Assembly (NCBI GenBank): GCA_963693285.1
Contig: OY848919.1
Coordinates: 8,551,461-8,615,460, forward strand
Length of the DNA stretch: 64,000 nt
DNA from: Xestospongia muta
Taxonomy: Eukaryota > Porifera > Demospongiae > Haplosclerida > Petrosiidae
Reading direction: 5' to 3'
The first letter of the stretch is position 1, and each line of letters opens with the position of its first letter. The translations under genes and the position numbers were made by a program. The notes under the pieces were generated by a model that was given only the letters and a program-made list of their open reading frames with translations, had not been told where the DNA came from and did no database searches. Positions 1 to 12,700 of this stretch are shown piece after piece.

Positions 1-703
1 GGTACTAGTGAGCTAACTCAACCATGACAACAGCTGATTAACTTTACTCATGACACTTATTGTTTGAAATTAAATTTTGCATAACAAATAGTTCATCTAA
101 ATTCAAAAATGACATGTGCAAATCATTCATGTTTAGACTTATCTCCCAAGCAGAAAATCCTCTATGAAACACTGATAACATGTGACAAAGAAAGAACTAG
201 ACATGTCTGTACCCCAAATTAATTCACTGGAATTACTAGATCTGAAATGAAACAAATATTGAAATATTTATTTTGCCACTAATAATTTTATACTCATTAA
301 TAATAATTTTTGAGGCAATCATAATTATAGTAACCATTAAATCACAATTGTTTGCAAATAATTTGAGCACCAGTAGAACTAAATACATTATCACATATTG
401 TTTCTCACTGTTCATTACAGTAGACATCAATGTGTCCTTGATTAGAATACCTACCTCATTGAAGCCATATCAAACCAGGGAAGGATTTCTGTTCTAGATC
501 CAAGTGGCATCTTTCACAAAAATGATAAGTATTAAAGAAATATTTATACACTTACAGCAGTAAACAGTAGCATCATAAAAGTTAGTATTATTACATCTTC
601 TATCAATGAGAGTAGAGAAAGAGATAGTCAGTATTCCACAGTTGAGGTCATCCATTGTCATAGAATGGCTATCAGTGCCATATTACTAGACAGAAAAATT
701 AAA

Positions 704-942
704 CTAACTATTGTTAAGCTTAGATATATCTAACATCACTAATCTAGCTCTAAAGAAACTTGATTCTCCAGTATATTCCAATCGATGACAGACAACATTA
801 TCTTCAGTAGAGCTGTAGTAGGAATCATAACAGATATTATCCCATCCATTATTGTAGTAGACCCTCACAATACCATAGTAATAGGATGATGAGGTATTCC
901 CATTATGATATAGAATAATGGCAGCATTTCTAGCAATGTCAT
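704..942 (-). pseudogene. SRCR exon, best-preserved copy of the minus-strand array
   Basis: The exon begins after a CTAG acceptor at 943 and reads through GIVRVYYNNGWDNICYDSYY, followed by DNVVCHRLEYTGESS. This matches the first half of an SRCR domain: VRV-box, a W-N-I-C block and V-C-xx-L-GYxG. A donor is plausible near 737 (GTGATG). No stop lies inside the SRCR part, but neighbouring exons of the same array are broken. It would be one exon of an extracellular receptor. Confidence 0.6.
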
Positions 943-1090
943 CTAGATGAAAATAAAGCAAAATCCTTTAATACAAGCTAAAGGAACTAACTACAATATT
1001 TTAGTCAATATACATACATGTATTACTATTGTCTGTAAAAACTAATGGATATATTATTTAAGCTAAGTTAGAAAATTCTGGATAAACATC

Positions 1091-1316
1091 TATTATGCCT
1101 GAAATAAGCTACAATGAAGAAAACTTAATTTGCAATATAATTGAACTGTTATGCCTGAAATAAACTAGAGTGAAGAAAACTGTAACTTGCAATATAATTG
1201 AACTGTTATTCCTGAAATAAACTACAGTGAAAAAAAACTGTAATTTCCAATATAATTGAACTGTTATGCCTGAAATAAGCTACAATGAAGAAACTGTAAC
1301 TTGGAATATAATTGAA
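1091..1316. repeat. 57-58 bp tandem repeat, 4 copies
   Basis: The phrase TATGCCTGAAATAA recurs near 1092, 1150, 1208 and 1264. Each copy continues with a TACAATGAAGAAA-like and an AATATAATTGAACTG block. It lies between SRCR exons and is non-coding. Confidence 0.8.
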
Positions 1317-3933
1317 GTCATATATAAGATAGTCATAATTATCTCATGATAACTTAAAATTAATAGTAGTAAGAAGTAGTTTGTTTATTAGAAAGTTTGG
1401 AGTTAGAAGTGTTGTAAGCTAAACGAAGTATTATACATATTTTTACATATTTATTTAGTTTTCTCAATAAAAAAACATAAAAAATAATTATACTATTAGT
1501 CTAAAATTATATATTTAGATGATGTTAAGGAAACAAACACTATGATGTGTCTACAATTGATAATATTATATTATATTGAAATTAAATAAATGTTATAAAT
1601 GCATCAACTGTTTGTACTAATTTTCATGATACTTGAGTAAACAATAGTAGTCAATATTATATTTATAACAATTATATTAATTTTATTAATATTTTTAAAG
1701 AGTCAAAAGATTTCTTTCTATCTTTAAACATTGTAATAATATAAATAAATAGTTGATTGATACTATCACATACTACAAATAAATAGTTGATTGATACTAT
1801 CACATACTACATTCTATAGTAACATCTTCAGAATGAGAACAGTTAGTCACTAAAGTTGGTTAAAAGGAATTTCTAGTACCATAACATCTGTGAAAAGGAA
1901 GTATTGCACATGTATTTACTCCAAATTGGTTGACTGGAACTATCAGATCTCAGTATAGTGAGTGATACAGTGACTCGTAATCATTATTATCATACTCGAT
2001 AGTATTATACATTATTGTCTGAATAATTATTGCTTCTTAAACTTACAGACTAAGTTCAATGTAATTATGTTATTATATCCCAGTTGTTTACAGATAGTTT
2101 GAGCATCAGTAAAACTAAATCCATTATGACATATTGTTCTCCACTGTCCATTACAGTAAAGATCAACATGTCTTTCATTTGAAGATGTATCATAGCTACT
2201 CCAAGAAATAGTGCTATTATTCTATCTTGTAATGGGTATACCTCATCATTGTATAACTATGGTATTGTGAATGTCTATTACAAAAATGGATACATTTAAC
2301 AGTCTGAAAGAATCATTTAAATAATATCCTACTTGTTTACAGATAGTTTGAGCATCATTAGAATCAAATCTAACATGATACAATGTTCCACACTGTCCAT
2401 TACAATAGTTCTCCACATGTCCCTCATTAGGATACTTACCTTCATGAAGACTTATCATACCAGTGAAAGGATTACTGTTCAAGATCTTAGTGGTTTCAGT
2501 ATCAAATCTAACAAATGCTAAGAAAATATTTAATCACTACCAACAGTACATAGTAGCATCACATAAGTTAGTATTAGTACATCCACTATTGATTTATGTA
2601 GAGAATGAACAATATAATATAGTAAGGTAGTTTGTACTAACACAAATGAGGCTATCTATCTCCATAGAGAGAGTGTCAGTACTATAACTAAATAGAGATA
2701 TTTAAAAACTGACTTACATGTATGAACTGACTTTCATGTAAGTTCTAATCTAACTAATCCAGCTCAAGAGTAACTTGATGCTCCTGTATATCCCAATTGA
2801 TGGCAGATAACATTAACTCCAGTATAATTACAGAAGTAATTATCACAGATGTTACCCCATTATTAATGTAATAGACCCTCACAATACCATAGTATTAACA
2901 TGATGTGGTATACCCATAGGATAATTTCATTGTCTTGTATTTTGTTTTGAACATAATCTTTAATATTAGTTTTATGAACTATTATTTCAACAAATATAGT
3001 TGTTTACAATCCTTGTTCCATTGATTGAACTATCTTCTCGATCTTTTTAGCTGTTGACATGTCAATGTATTTATCACCAATATTATCATACTACCAATGA
3101 GAGCAGGATCAGTCTGGGGAGAGAGAGAGAGAGGTCATACACTAGTATGCATTTAGTGTATATACTACACCTGAAAATCCATGTTTAGATTTTACCTTTT
3201 ACTTATAAATTCTTTGAGAGTAGTTTATACTTCTTTATTTTTTTTATCACTCCGTGGCTTTATGAATTGAAAACCCGCATAACATTATATGTACCTAATA
3301 ATTAATATTATTATACGTTAGCAGTAGTGACAAAACAGTTAAGATGCTTGGATTGATAAACAACTAATTCTAACTAATGTTTGTTAAGGAAAATGTATAT
3401 ATATTTTATACATAACCAATTTTATTAAGTTAAGTGTATATTAGATAAAATATACAGAGATAAAATTCAAAGTATCATAAAGAAAATTTTAAATAACAAC
3501 AGAACTAACAAAGGCAGTGAAGAAGCATGAATAAGAGTGTTGAAAATTGATAATAAGTATCCCTCATCTCTGTTCATGGGACAACTGTGAGAACTTATGT
3601 ACCAAGCTTCTAGATAATATGTTTCATACATATGTGAGATTGGTATATAACTTCCATAAGGACAGAAGATAAATACCAGTTATTGAATATTTTTGTTAGA
3701 CAAGGAATTGCCTTATTGCTTAAAAAGAGCTGAGGACAATTAGTATCTTTCTGATTTGAAATGAATAGTACATAACAATCTCAATTGTTCTAGTACTAAC
3801 CACTTAACTATAATTCAGTGTTCTTTTGATACATACATTGATAGTGGATGTGCTAATACTAACTCTTATGATGCTACTGTGTACTGCTTTACATGTATAC
3901 ATATTTCTTTTGCACTTCTTACATTTGTCATAG

Positions 3934-5900
3934 ATACCACTAGGATCTGGAACAGTTCCTTTCTCTGATATGATACGTCTTCAGGGAGGAAATTATTCTA
4001 AAGAAGGATGTGTTGAGGTCTATTGTAATGGAGAGTGGGGAACAATATGTGATAATGAATTTGGTTATCTGATGCTCTAACTATCTGTAAACAACTAGAA
4101 TATAATCATTACCACAGATATGATCACATACGTCTGTAAGTACTATAATTCAAAGTAGCTATCTACAATAATGTTTAAGTACAAAACTGTTAATGCACTG
4201 AAATGAAATTGCTTTTATTTTTTCCAAGTTAGTCCTTTAATTGATTTGGATTGTGATTTATGTTTATATATCCACTTGTATCTCTTTATTCTATTGTCGT
4301 ATGCAACAATATGAAGAAATAAGCCACATACTTCACCAACAATACACAACAATCACTAATTTCACTTAGACATTACTGTATCAAACCACAATGAGTTCCA
4401 GTATTTCTATCTTCAAAACTATTAAAGGATAAGTTTGCATGTTTAAACAAGTGGTCAAATATTTACAATATGACTTTCACAATAGTATATCTAATAACGT
4501 ATCTAGTTATTTGACTATTATTTAGGTCTGGTAATTCCAGTAAATCAATTTGGAGTACATACATGTCTAGTTCTTTCTCTAACAACACATGTTATGGTAC
4601 TAGAAATTCCTGTCCATCAACTTCAATAACTAGATGTAACCATACTGAGGATGTTACAGTCATACGTAGTAAGATGTTATATAAAGAAAAATTTATCTGG
4701 TTATATTAAACCAGATAAATTACACAGTTTTTAAAATAATCTAATATTTTATGATTTACTCATTATCATTATTACATTCTTTAGTATATAGTAGTTCATA
4801 TTTAAACCCCTATAATTTAATGAGTACATGTTCTGAATTAATTGGTGAGTAATTATACATTATTACATTAGATGCTTAAAAATGTATCTAAAATATCTAA
4901 TTTCAGGTACTTGGATTAGATTTTATTAGCTTATTAGTAACATCATAACTATTAATATTATGTCGACATAGCTTCTTCTAGCCATATTGGTTATGGTACT
5001 ACATGTCTTTATTGTAATGGATATATATTATCCTCTTATTTTGATGATATAGTACAGATCTATATGACTATATCAATGGAAAATGAGATAATATCTGTGA
5101 TGATACATACCTACTGCAGTCAATATGAAGCTGATGTCATCTCTCTTCAGTTGGGATATAGTAGAGCTTTAAGTTACCCTAGAGCCAGATTAGGGAGGCT
5201 AGTAACTTGAAACTTGTCTTTAAGAAATGTAAGTACTTATTTCTTAATATTTTAGTTATGGCACGGACTACAGCCCAATTGTACTGGATAATGTGAACTG
5301 TCATAACAATGACTACCCCACTATGCCACAATGTTCCTACTCTGTTATCATTGATAATGGATGTACCAACGCTAATTCTTATGATGGTACTGTGTCCTGT
5401 TGTAGTTTTAATATTTTTGTTATTATAGTATAACATCTACATGTGATTTAGATTCTACAAGGATCTGGAACAGTAATCCTTTCTCTGGTATGATATGTCT
5501 CAAGGAGGAAATTATTCTAATGAAGGACATGTTGAGGTCTATTGTAATGGACAGTGGGAACAATATGTGATGATGGATTTGATTCTAATGATTCACTTGT
5601 TCTTTGTAAACAACTGGGATATTCAAACTATACAAGTTATAATCATCTTTCTTTGTATGTTTAGTACAATAGACTATACTGGAAGTATACTATATTTGTT
5701 ATAGATCTGATAGTTCATTTTAACATATTTGGATGAGTAATTTAGTTTGTAGCAGTAGTTTTTCCTTGTTTATGTAAGAGTTGTCCTACTAATTCTTATC
5801 AAGGATGTAGTCATTCTGAAGATATCACAATTCAATGTAGTAAATTGGAAGTACACGTTGTTAAAACTAGTCAACTCCTTTAATAAAGGTAATCCAAATT
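3934..5900 (+). pseudogene. Decayed SRCR-domain exon array, plus strand
   Basis: Plus-strand SRCR exons with splice sites run divergently from the minus-strand array. Exon 3934-4135 has acceptor TCATAG and donor GTAAGT, and reads VEVYCNGEWGTICDNEFG before a frameshift. About 4540-4680 is a C-terminal SRCR piece. About 5040-5225 is an N-terminal piece. Exon 5256-5403, after a TTTTAG acceptor, reads YGTDYSPIVLDNVNCHNND and ends in a cysteine pair. Exon 5452-5660 carries GHVEVYCNGQW but needs at least two frameshifts. About 5770-5860 has CPTNSYQGCSHSED. The pieces follow the normal SRCR order, so this was a multi-SRCR receptor gene that is now non-functional. Confidence 0.65.
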
Positions 5901-6089
5901 ATGCTATAATCATTTATAAACATAATATGAATGAATACCTCTTACATTAGTTCATTTGTTTAGTTGAAGAATATGTCTACAAAAAACAAAACTTTATGTT
6001 ATCACATTTAGTTTTATGTGATAGGCATAAGATAACATAACATAACTGTACATATTTAATGTTCTAATGAGGTCACATTACATTTGAAA

Positions 6090-6310
6090 GTAATCCAAGG
6101 AGTTTGTCATGAGTATCAACATTAAGGACTACATGTCGCAATATTACTCCTTCATCTTGCCAATTTATATTGATCAAAATATCTGCTGAACCTGGACCTA
6201 ATACAGTCACTACATTAAACTATTCTATATGAATAAATGGAATCAAACTTGATAACATGAAGATACCTATTATACGACCTATTAGTAATATTGATGATAG
6301 TAAGTAGCTA
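6090..6310 (+). pseudogene. Exon fragment paralogous to the 26.7 kb exon
   Basis: The plus strand reads PSSCQFILIKISAEPGPNTV and then a stretch ending NGIKLDNMKIP, with one stop between. The exon at about 26,690-26,830 reads PSSCLLILTTVSARHGPNTV and then GMKLNNRKV. The spacing is the same, so the two are paralogous copies of a domain I cannot name. By analogy with the right-hand locus it would be the C-terminal part of a death-domain/GTPase-type gene. Confidence 0.5.
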
Positions 6311-7019
6311 TGTAAAACATATGAATTTATCATTTTCTTTCAGGTATGTTCAGAACATTAGCTAGCGAGAATATCTTTACTTCAAGATGTATAGGTATTA
6401 ACATTTATACACTTGTTATCATATAATACTATTATATTACACAGTCAGTTGAGTCATTGGAAATATGTTATCTGATATAGACTAACCATCTCATTATATA
6501 TAATTTATTCTCTCTGATATAATTACTAATAACGTCATATTTTATGACATTATATAATCATATTCTGTTGTTTTGAAGTATATCAAGATAAAATAAGAAA
6601 GCCTACTATCTTTTAATAGTAATAGTGAATGTAGTGTGTGTTTCTCTGCTCTTTAAATACAATGTACATACTTACTAGTAGAGTCCTTGTTTTTATGTCT
6701 GTTTGCTTTCTTTCTCTGCTAGTAATAACAATATGTAATAATTGTATTTCTATTGTTCATTAACAATAATTACTATGCTATTATATAATTATAAGTAATA
6801 TTATAATGATTGAAGTATTCCATTCTCTCCAATTATATACTGATATAAACAATGACATGTGTTATTCGTAAAGTCCTTGCTCAGCAACATACTTCATTAC
6901 ATGAATCAAGTAGAAAGAATGTACAGTTACTAGCTAATTAGATGTATGTTGCTGGTCTTATTAGCTCAGCAGTTCCATAATCACTTTCATTTCATGATAT
7001 CTTCGCTGACTTTACAGTA

Positions 7020-7186
7020 GTACTGGGCTTTATGAGTAGTCTCTCTGAAACAGAGTAACAGTGTGCCATGTTCCTGTCAATACTTACTAAAATAGGAGGT
7101 TGTTGTGTTATAGCTAGTCAAACTCTTCAAGAGGACTGGATTAAAGATAGTAAAGCAGACTGTGGAATAGAACTACAATTAGGTAT
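7020..7186 (+). pseudogene. Exon paralogous to the exon before the 22.8 kb GTPase exon
   Basis: It reads GFMSSLSETE, a stop, then CAMFLSILTKIGG and DWIKDSKADCGIELQLG, followed by a GTATGT donor in phase 1. The exon at about 21,140-21,298 reads LSEIEQHFAKFLSILGHMGG and DWIKDSRAKCGVELEIG, with the same donor and the same phase. At the right-hand locus that exon joins a GTPase exon; no GTPase exon follows here. It is probably a truncated duplicate. The domain is not named in families I know. Confidence 0.5.
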
Positions 7187-7499
7187 GTCATTTAATTATA
7201 ATTATGAACAAATGATAATGATAGGGAAAATTATAAATGAAACTATCTAAACAAATCTATTAATTTATTTTTACTAGCTCTTGTAATTTTATTTATTTAT
7301 TGGTATGATGTATCAAGCAGATGGTGGTATTGCCTATGTAAGGATATCATTATGTACAACTACAAAAGTTGAAGCCTTATTGAGAAACTTTTACAGAGAA
7401 TGGTATGTTTTGACACGAGGTATCTGCTTTACTAGTCTTATTTTGAGTGCTTTTGACAACGGAAGTAGTGGTTTGAATTGGCATTTTGTTTGTTAATAT

Positions 7500-8440
7500 C
7501 ATTTCATGAGGAAAAAGAGAGTCATTAACAGATGTTTGTGTTCTTTTCTATCACGAGACCTGTTCTAACTTGCATTCTAATGTCATGAGACCATTCCCTT
7601 TGCTTAAAGAGGAATGCTCTAGTAGTGCATTCCTGTGTAAACCATAGACATTTGAACCTGTGTCTAGAAAAACCACATTATTTTTATAATTGAGTGTGGT
7701 TGTAAACTGTAATATAAGATGTATGAATGAATTATTCTTTGCTGTTTACTTCTGGAATATGGCTTGTTCAGCCATTCTCATTGCATTTGGTTTTGTGTTA
7801 CATTTCCATTTTATTCATGTTCACTAAAAACGTAATGTTTTAGTCACACAGAGAGAGGAAGGGGCTGGATAAGCTCGCAAGATGTTGAGGTCAACACACC
7901 ATAGAATTAAACGCAGTTTATATAAACTTGAATTCCTTTTGAAAACTGTAATATGCATGTGCTATCAGACCCTTCCTTATTAAAAAGGTCTCGCAGAATA
8001 ATATAGAAAAATATATATAACACAGTACTTATTTGAAGTTCAACAAGATAATACATGTACTATAACAGTCTGCATACAACATCTCCAGCTCCCATGTACA
8101 CTATAATGTCCATACTAGTACATAATATATGTTAATAGTAACTATTTGTCCTTAATCCATCCACTCAATTTCAGTTATTAGGTTTTACATCCACTTATAT
8201 CACATGCTCACTCCACAGAGCCTTACAAACTCACCATCTCTTAGTGAGTTAAGACTGACAAAAACAAAATGAAAAGAGAAGATAACCAGTCCTGTGTAGA
8301 AATGAACTTCGTTAACCTGTATACTATATGTTTTTTGGTTGTGTTTTTTCTTCTAATCCTATACCACATCATATATATTATATTGCATCAATGCTGTGAA
8401 AAAAAATGAACACAACATAAATATACTTTTATTAGTATTC
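7500..8440. other. No gene recognised
   Basis: AT-rich sequence without a coherent long reading frame, domain motif or clear tandem repeat on either strand. Confidence 0.6.
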
Positions 8441-8444
8441 TAAG

Positions 8445-8549
8445 AGTAATGGATTTGTATTTTAGTTGTTGTTATTGTAAAGCATACGTAATAATTATTG
8501 CTTTAGTTATTAATTGTTCACAAAAACTCTAAGAATTTTAGTTTTAGTT
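8445..8549. repeat. Dispersed repeat, copy 1 (partner at 63415-63524)
   Basis: About 105 bp starting AGTAATGGATTTGTATTTTA and ending GTTTTAGTT. It matches 63415-63524 at roughly 90% by eye. The match stops where the minisatellite complex begins. Confidence 0.75.
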
Positions 8550-8850
8550 CCCCTTGGACGTTCGTAAGCTGATCACAAGGATCCCTCCATGGCCTATCGC
8601 AAGGGTCCCCCCTAGGCCATTCGCAAGGGTACACCCATGGCCAATCGCAAGGGTACCCCTTTTGACAATCGCAACAGTCCCCCCCCAGTCTATCGCAAGG
8701 GTCTCCCCTAGGCTGTTTGCAAGAACACACTCTTGGCCAATGGCAAGGGTATCCCTTTTGCCAATCGCAATAGTACCTCCTTGGCCATAGCAAGGGTACC
8801 CCCTTGGCCATTTGCAAGGATACCCCCTTGGCCGATTTATTACATGTAGC
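8550..8850. repeat. Minisatellite block, 24-bp class
   Basis: Tandem units of about 24 bp centred on CGCAAGGGTACCCC and TTGGCCAAT-like spacers. Open frames on both strands here (8518-8856 minus, 8554-8790 plus) are low-complexity repeats with a period of 8 residues and are not considered genes. The same class returns at 14,735-15,105 and so brackets the complex. Confidence 0.85.
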
Positions 8851-9775
8851 CTGCACCCACTATTTTATTATGTGTAGCCTGTATCTACTGTTTTATTACT
8901 TGTAGCCTGCACCTACTCTTTTATTTTTTTTTTGACTTTTATTTTTTTTATAGAAATATATATATGTATCCAACCAACAATGATACTCTTTTATATGGTA
9001 TATCGTTGTTTATATGGTAAACAAAGATGATACTCTTTTATTACATGTAGCTTACACTTTTATTATGTGTAGCCTGCATTTACCCTTTTATTATGTGTAG
9101 GTTGCACTTACTCTTTATTATGTGTAGCCTGCTTCTACTCTTCACTACGTGTAGCCTGCTCCTACTTTTTTATTACGTGTAGCCTACTCTTTCATTATGT
9201 GTAGCCTTCACCTACGCTTTTATTTCGTGTAGCCTGCACCTACTCTTTTATTACGTGTAGCCTACTCATTTATTATGTGTAGCCTGCATCTACTCTTTTA
9301 TTATGTGTAGCCTACTCTTTTATTACCTGTAGCCTGCACCTACTTTTTTATTACGTGTAGCCTGCAACTACTCTTTTATCATGTGTAACCTGCACCTACT
9401 CTTTTGTTATGTGTAGCCTGCACCTACTCTGTTATTACATGTAACCTACTTTTATTACGTGTAGCCTGCACCTACTCTTTTATTATATGTAACCTACTCA
9501 TCTATTATGTGTAGCCTGCATCTACTCTTTTAATACGCATAGCCTACTCTTTTATTATGTGTAGCCTGCACCTACTTTTTTATTACGTGTAGCTTGCACC
9601 TACTCTTTTATTACGTGTAGCCTACTCATTTATTATGTGTAGCCTGCATCTACTCTTTTATTATGTGTAGCCTGCACCTCCTTTTTTATTACGTGTAGCC
9701 TGCACCTACTCTATTATAACATGTAGCCTGCTCCTACTCTTTTATTACGTGTAGCCTGCACCTACTCTTCTGTCA
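8850..9775. repeat. Minisatellite block, GTGTAGCCTGCACCTACTC class
   Basis: About 35 imperfect units built from TTTTATTACGTGTAGCCTGC plus ACCTACTC. Periods are about 28 bp (long form) and 21 bp (short form without the CTGCACCTA part). The units vary in ACGTG/ATGTG and long/short form. It contains no coding signal. Confidence 0.9.
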
Positions 9776-9779
9776 CCCT

Positions 9780-12700
9780 AAACCCACGGGTGGATCCTTT
9801 GTAATAGAATAGTCTACCTAAACCAAGGGAGAACCCTTTGTGATGGAAAGGACAGCAAAACCCAAGGGGGGACACTTTGTGACAAAAATGATGGCCAAAT
9901 CAAAAAAAAAGGGACCCTTTGTGACGGAAACGATGGCCAAACAGAAGGGGGAACCTGTTGTGACGGAAACGATGGCCAATCCAAAGGGGGGACCCTTTGT
10001 GATGGAAATGACGCCTAAACCAAAGGGGGGGGAGCCTTTGAGATGGTAACGACAGCTAAACCCAAATGGGGACCCTTTGTGACAAAAGCACGGCCAAATC
10101 AAAAGGGAGACACTTTGTGACAAAAATAACAGCCAACCCAAGGGGGGACCCTTTGTGACGAAACCATGGCCAAACCCAAAGGAGGACCTTTTGTGACAAA
10201 AGGACAGCCAAACTGAAGGGGGGACCCTTTGTGACAGAAACAATGGCCAAACCGAAGGGGGGGACCTGTTGTGACGGAAACGATGGCCAAACCCAAGGGG
10301 GGACCCTTTGTGACGGTAACGACAGCCAAACCCAAATGGGGACCCTTTGTGACGAAAGTATGGCCAAATCAAATGGGGGACACTTTGTGACAGAAACAAC
10401 AGCCAAACCCAAGGGGTGACCCTTTGTGACGGAAAGGAGGGCCAAACACAAAGGGGGACCCTTCGTGACAAAACGACAGCCATACCCAAAGGGGGACTCT
10501 TTGTGACAGAAACGATGGTTAAACACAAGGAGGGACCTGTTGAGACAGAAACAACAGCCAAACCCAAAAGAGGACCCTTGACCTATTGCAACGGTCCCCC
10601 TTTGGCTGTTCACAAGGGTCCCCCTTTGCCCTCCACAAGGTTCCCTCTTGGTCATTCACAAAGGTCCCCCCTTAGTTGGAAAGGACGGCCAAATCCAAAG
10701 GGGGACCCTTTGTGACAATAGGACAGCCAAGCCAAAGGGGGGAACCTTTCTGAAGAAAACGACAGCCAAACCAAAATGGTGACATGTTGTAATAGAAAAG
10801 ATGGCCAAACCCAAGAGGGGACACTTTGTGACCAAACTGATGGCCAAACCAAAGGGGGGGACCCTATGTGACGGTAACGACAGCCAAACCCAAATGGGGA
10901 CCCTTTGTGATGAAAGCACGGCCAAATTATAGAAGGGACACGTTGTGACAGAAACAACAGCCAAACCCAAGGGGGGACCTTTTGTGACGTAAAGGATGGC
11001 CAAACCCAAAGGGGGACCCCTTGTGACGAAATGACAGCCAAACCCAAGGGGGGACCCTTTGTGACAGAAACGACGGCTAAACACAAGGAAGGACCTGTCG
11101 TGACAGAAATGACGGCCAAACCCAAAGGAAGGACCCTTGACCTATTGCAACGGTCCCCCTTTAGCTGTTCACAAGGGTCTCCCTTTAACATCCACAAGGA
11201 TCCCCCTTGGTCATTCACAAGGATCCCCCTTTGGCTATTCACAAGGGTCCCCCTTGGTCAGAAAGGACGGCCAAACCCAAAGGGGAACCCTTTGTAACAA
11301 AAGGACAGCCAAACCAAAAGGGGGAACCTTTGTGAAGGAAACGACAGCCAAATTCAAGGGATGACCCTTGACCTATTGCAACGGTCCTCCTTTGGCTGTT
11401 CACAAGGGTCCCCCTTTGCCGTCCACAAGGTTCCCTCTTGGTCATTCACAAGGGTCCCCCCTTAGTTGGAAAGGACGGCCAAATCCAAAGGGGGACCCTT
11501 TGTGACAATAGGACAGCCAAACCAAAGGGGGGAACCTTTCTGAAGGAAACAACAGCCAAACCGAAAGGGGGACCTGTTGCAATAGAAAAGATGGCCAAAC
11601 CCAAGGGCGGACCCTTTGTGACAGAACTGACGGCCAAACCAAAGGGGGGGACCTTATGTGACAGAAACGACAGCCAAACCCAAGGGGGACCCTTTGTGAC
11701 ATAAAGGATGACCAAACCCAAGGGGGGACCCTTTGTGAGAGAAACGACGGCTAAACACAAGGAAGGATCTGTTGTGACAGAAACAATGGCCAAACCCAAA
11801 GGAAGGACCCTTGACCTATTGCCTTTAGCTGTTCACAAGGGTCTCCCTTTGCTGTCCACAAGGATCCCCCTTTGGCCATTCACAAGGGTCCCCCCTTGGT
11901 CGGAAAGGACAGCCAAACCCAAAGGGGGACCCTTTGTGACAAAAGGACAGCCAAACCAAAGGGGGGACCCTTTGTGACGGAAATGACAGCCAAACCCAAG
12001 GGGGACAATTTGTGACAGAAACAACAGCCAAACCCAAGTGGGACCCTTTGTGACATTAAGGATAGCCAAACCCAAATGGGGACCCTTTGTGACAAAACGA
12101 CAGCCAAACCCAAAGGGGGACCCTTTGTAACAAAACGACAGCTAAACCCAAAGGGGGACCCTTTGTAACAAAACAACAGCTAAACACAAGGAGGGACCTG
12201 TTGTGATGGAAACGACAGCCAAACCCAAGGTAGGGCCCTTGACCTATTGCAACGGTCCCCTTTGGCTGTTCACAAAGGTCTCCCTTTGCCGTCCACAAAG
12301 ATTCCCCTTGGTCATTCACAAGGATCCCCCCTTGGCCATACACAAGGGTCCCCCCTTAGTCGGAAATGGACCCCAAACCCAAAGGGGGACCCTTTGTGAC
12401 AAAAGGACAGCCAAACAAAAAGGGGGGACCCTTTGTGACGGAAATGACAGCCAAACACAAGGGGGACACTTTGTGACAGAAACAACAGCCAAACCTAAGG
12501 GAGGACCCTTTGTGACATAAAGGATGGCCAAACCCAAAGGGGGACCCCTTGTGACGAAATGACAGCCAAACCCAAGGAGGGACCCTTTGTGACAGAAACG
12601 ACGGCTAAACACAAGGAGGGACCTGTTGTGATGGAAACGACGGCCAAACCCAAGGTAGGGCCCTTGACCTATTGCAACGGTCCCCTTTGGCTGTTCACAA

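Larger units (their letters stand above)
130..2960 (-). pseudogene. Decayed SRCR-domain exon array, minus strand
   Basis: At least five minus-strand stretches read as scavenger receptor cysteine-rich (SRCR) pieces. They lie at about 340-490, 704-942, 2046-2200, 2290-2480 and 2745-2900, with a shorter C-terminal SRCR piece near 1810-1960. Recognisable motifs include GHVENYCNGQCG, DAQTICKQVGYY and CSHSEDVTIECS. SRCR domains are extracellular ligand-binding modules, usually tandem in sponge receptors. The 340-490 copy carries two in-frame stops and the 2745-2900 copy needs a frameshift. No signal peptide or membrane segment is visible, and the 5' end is not identifiable. This is most likely a dead multi-SRCR receptor gene reading away from the plus-strand array at 3.9-5.9 kb. 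Confidence 0.65.
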
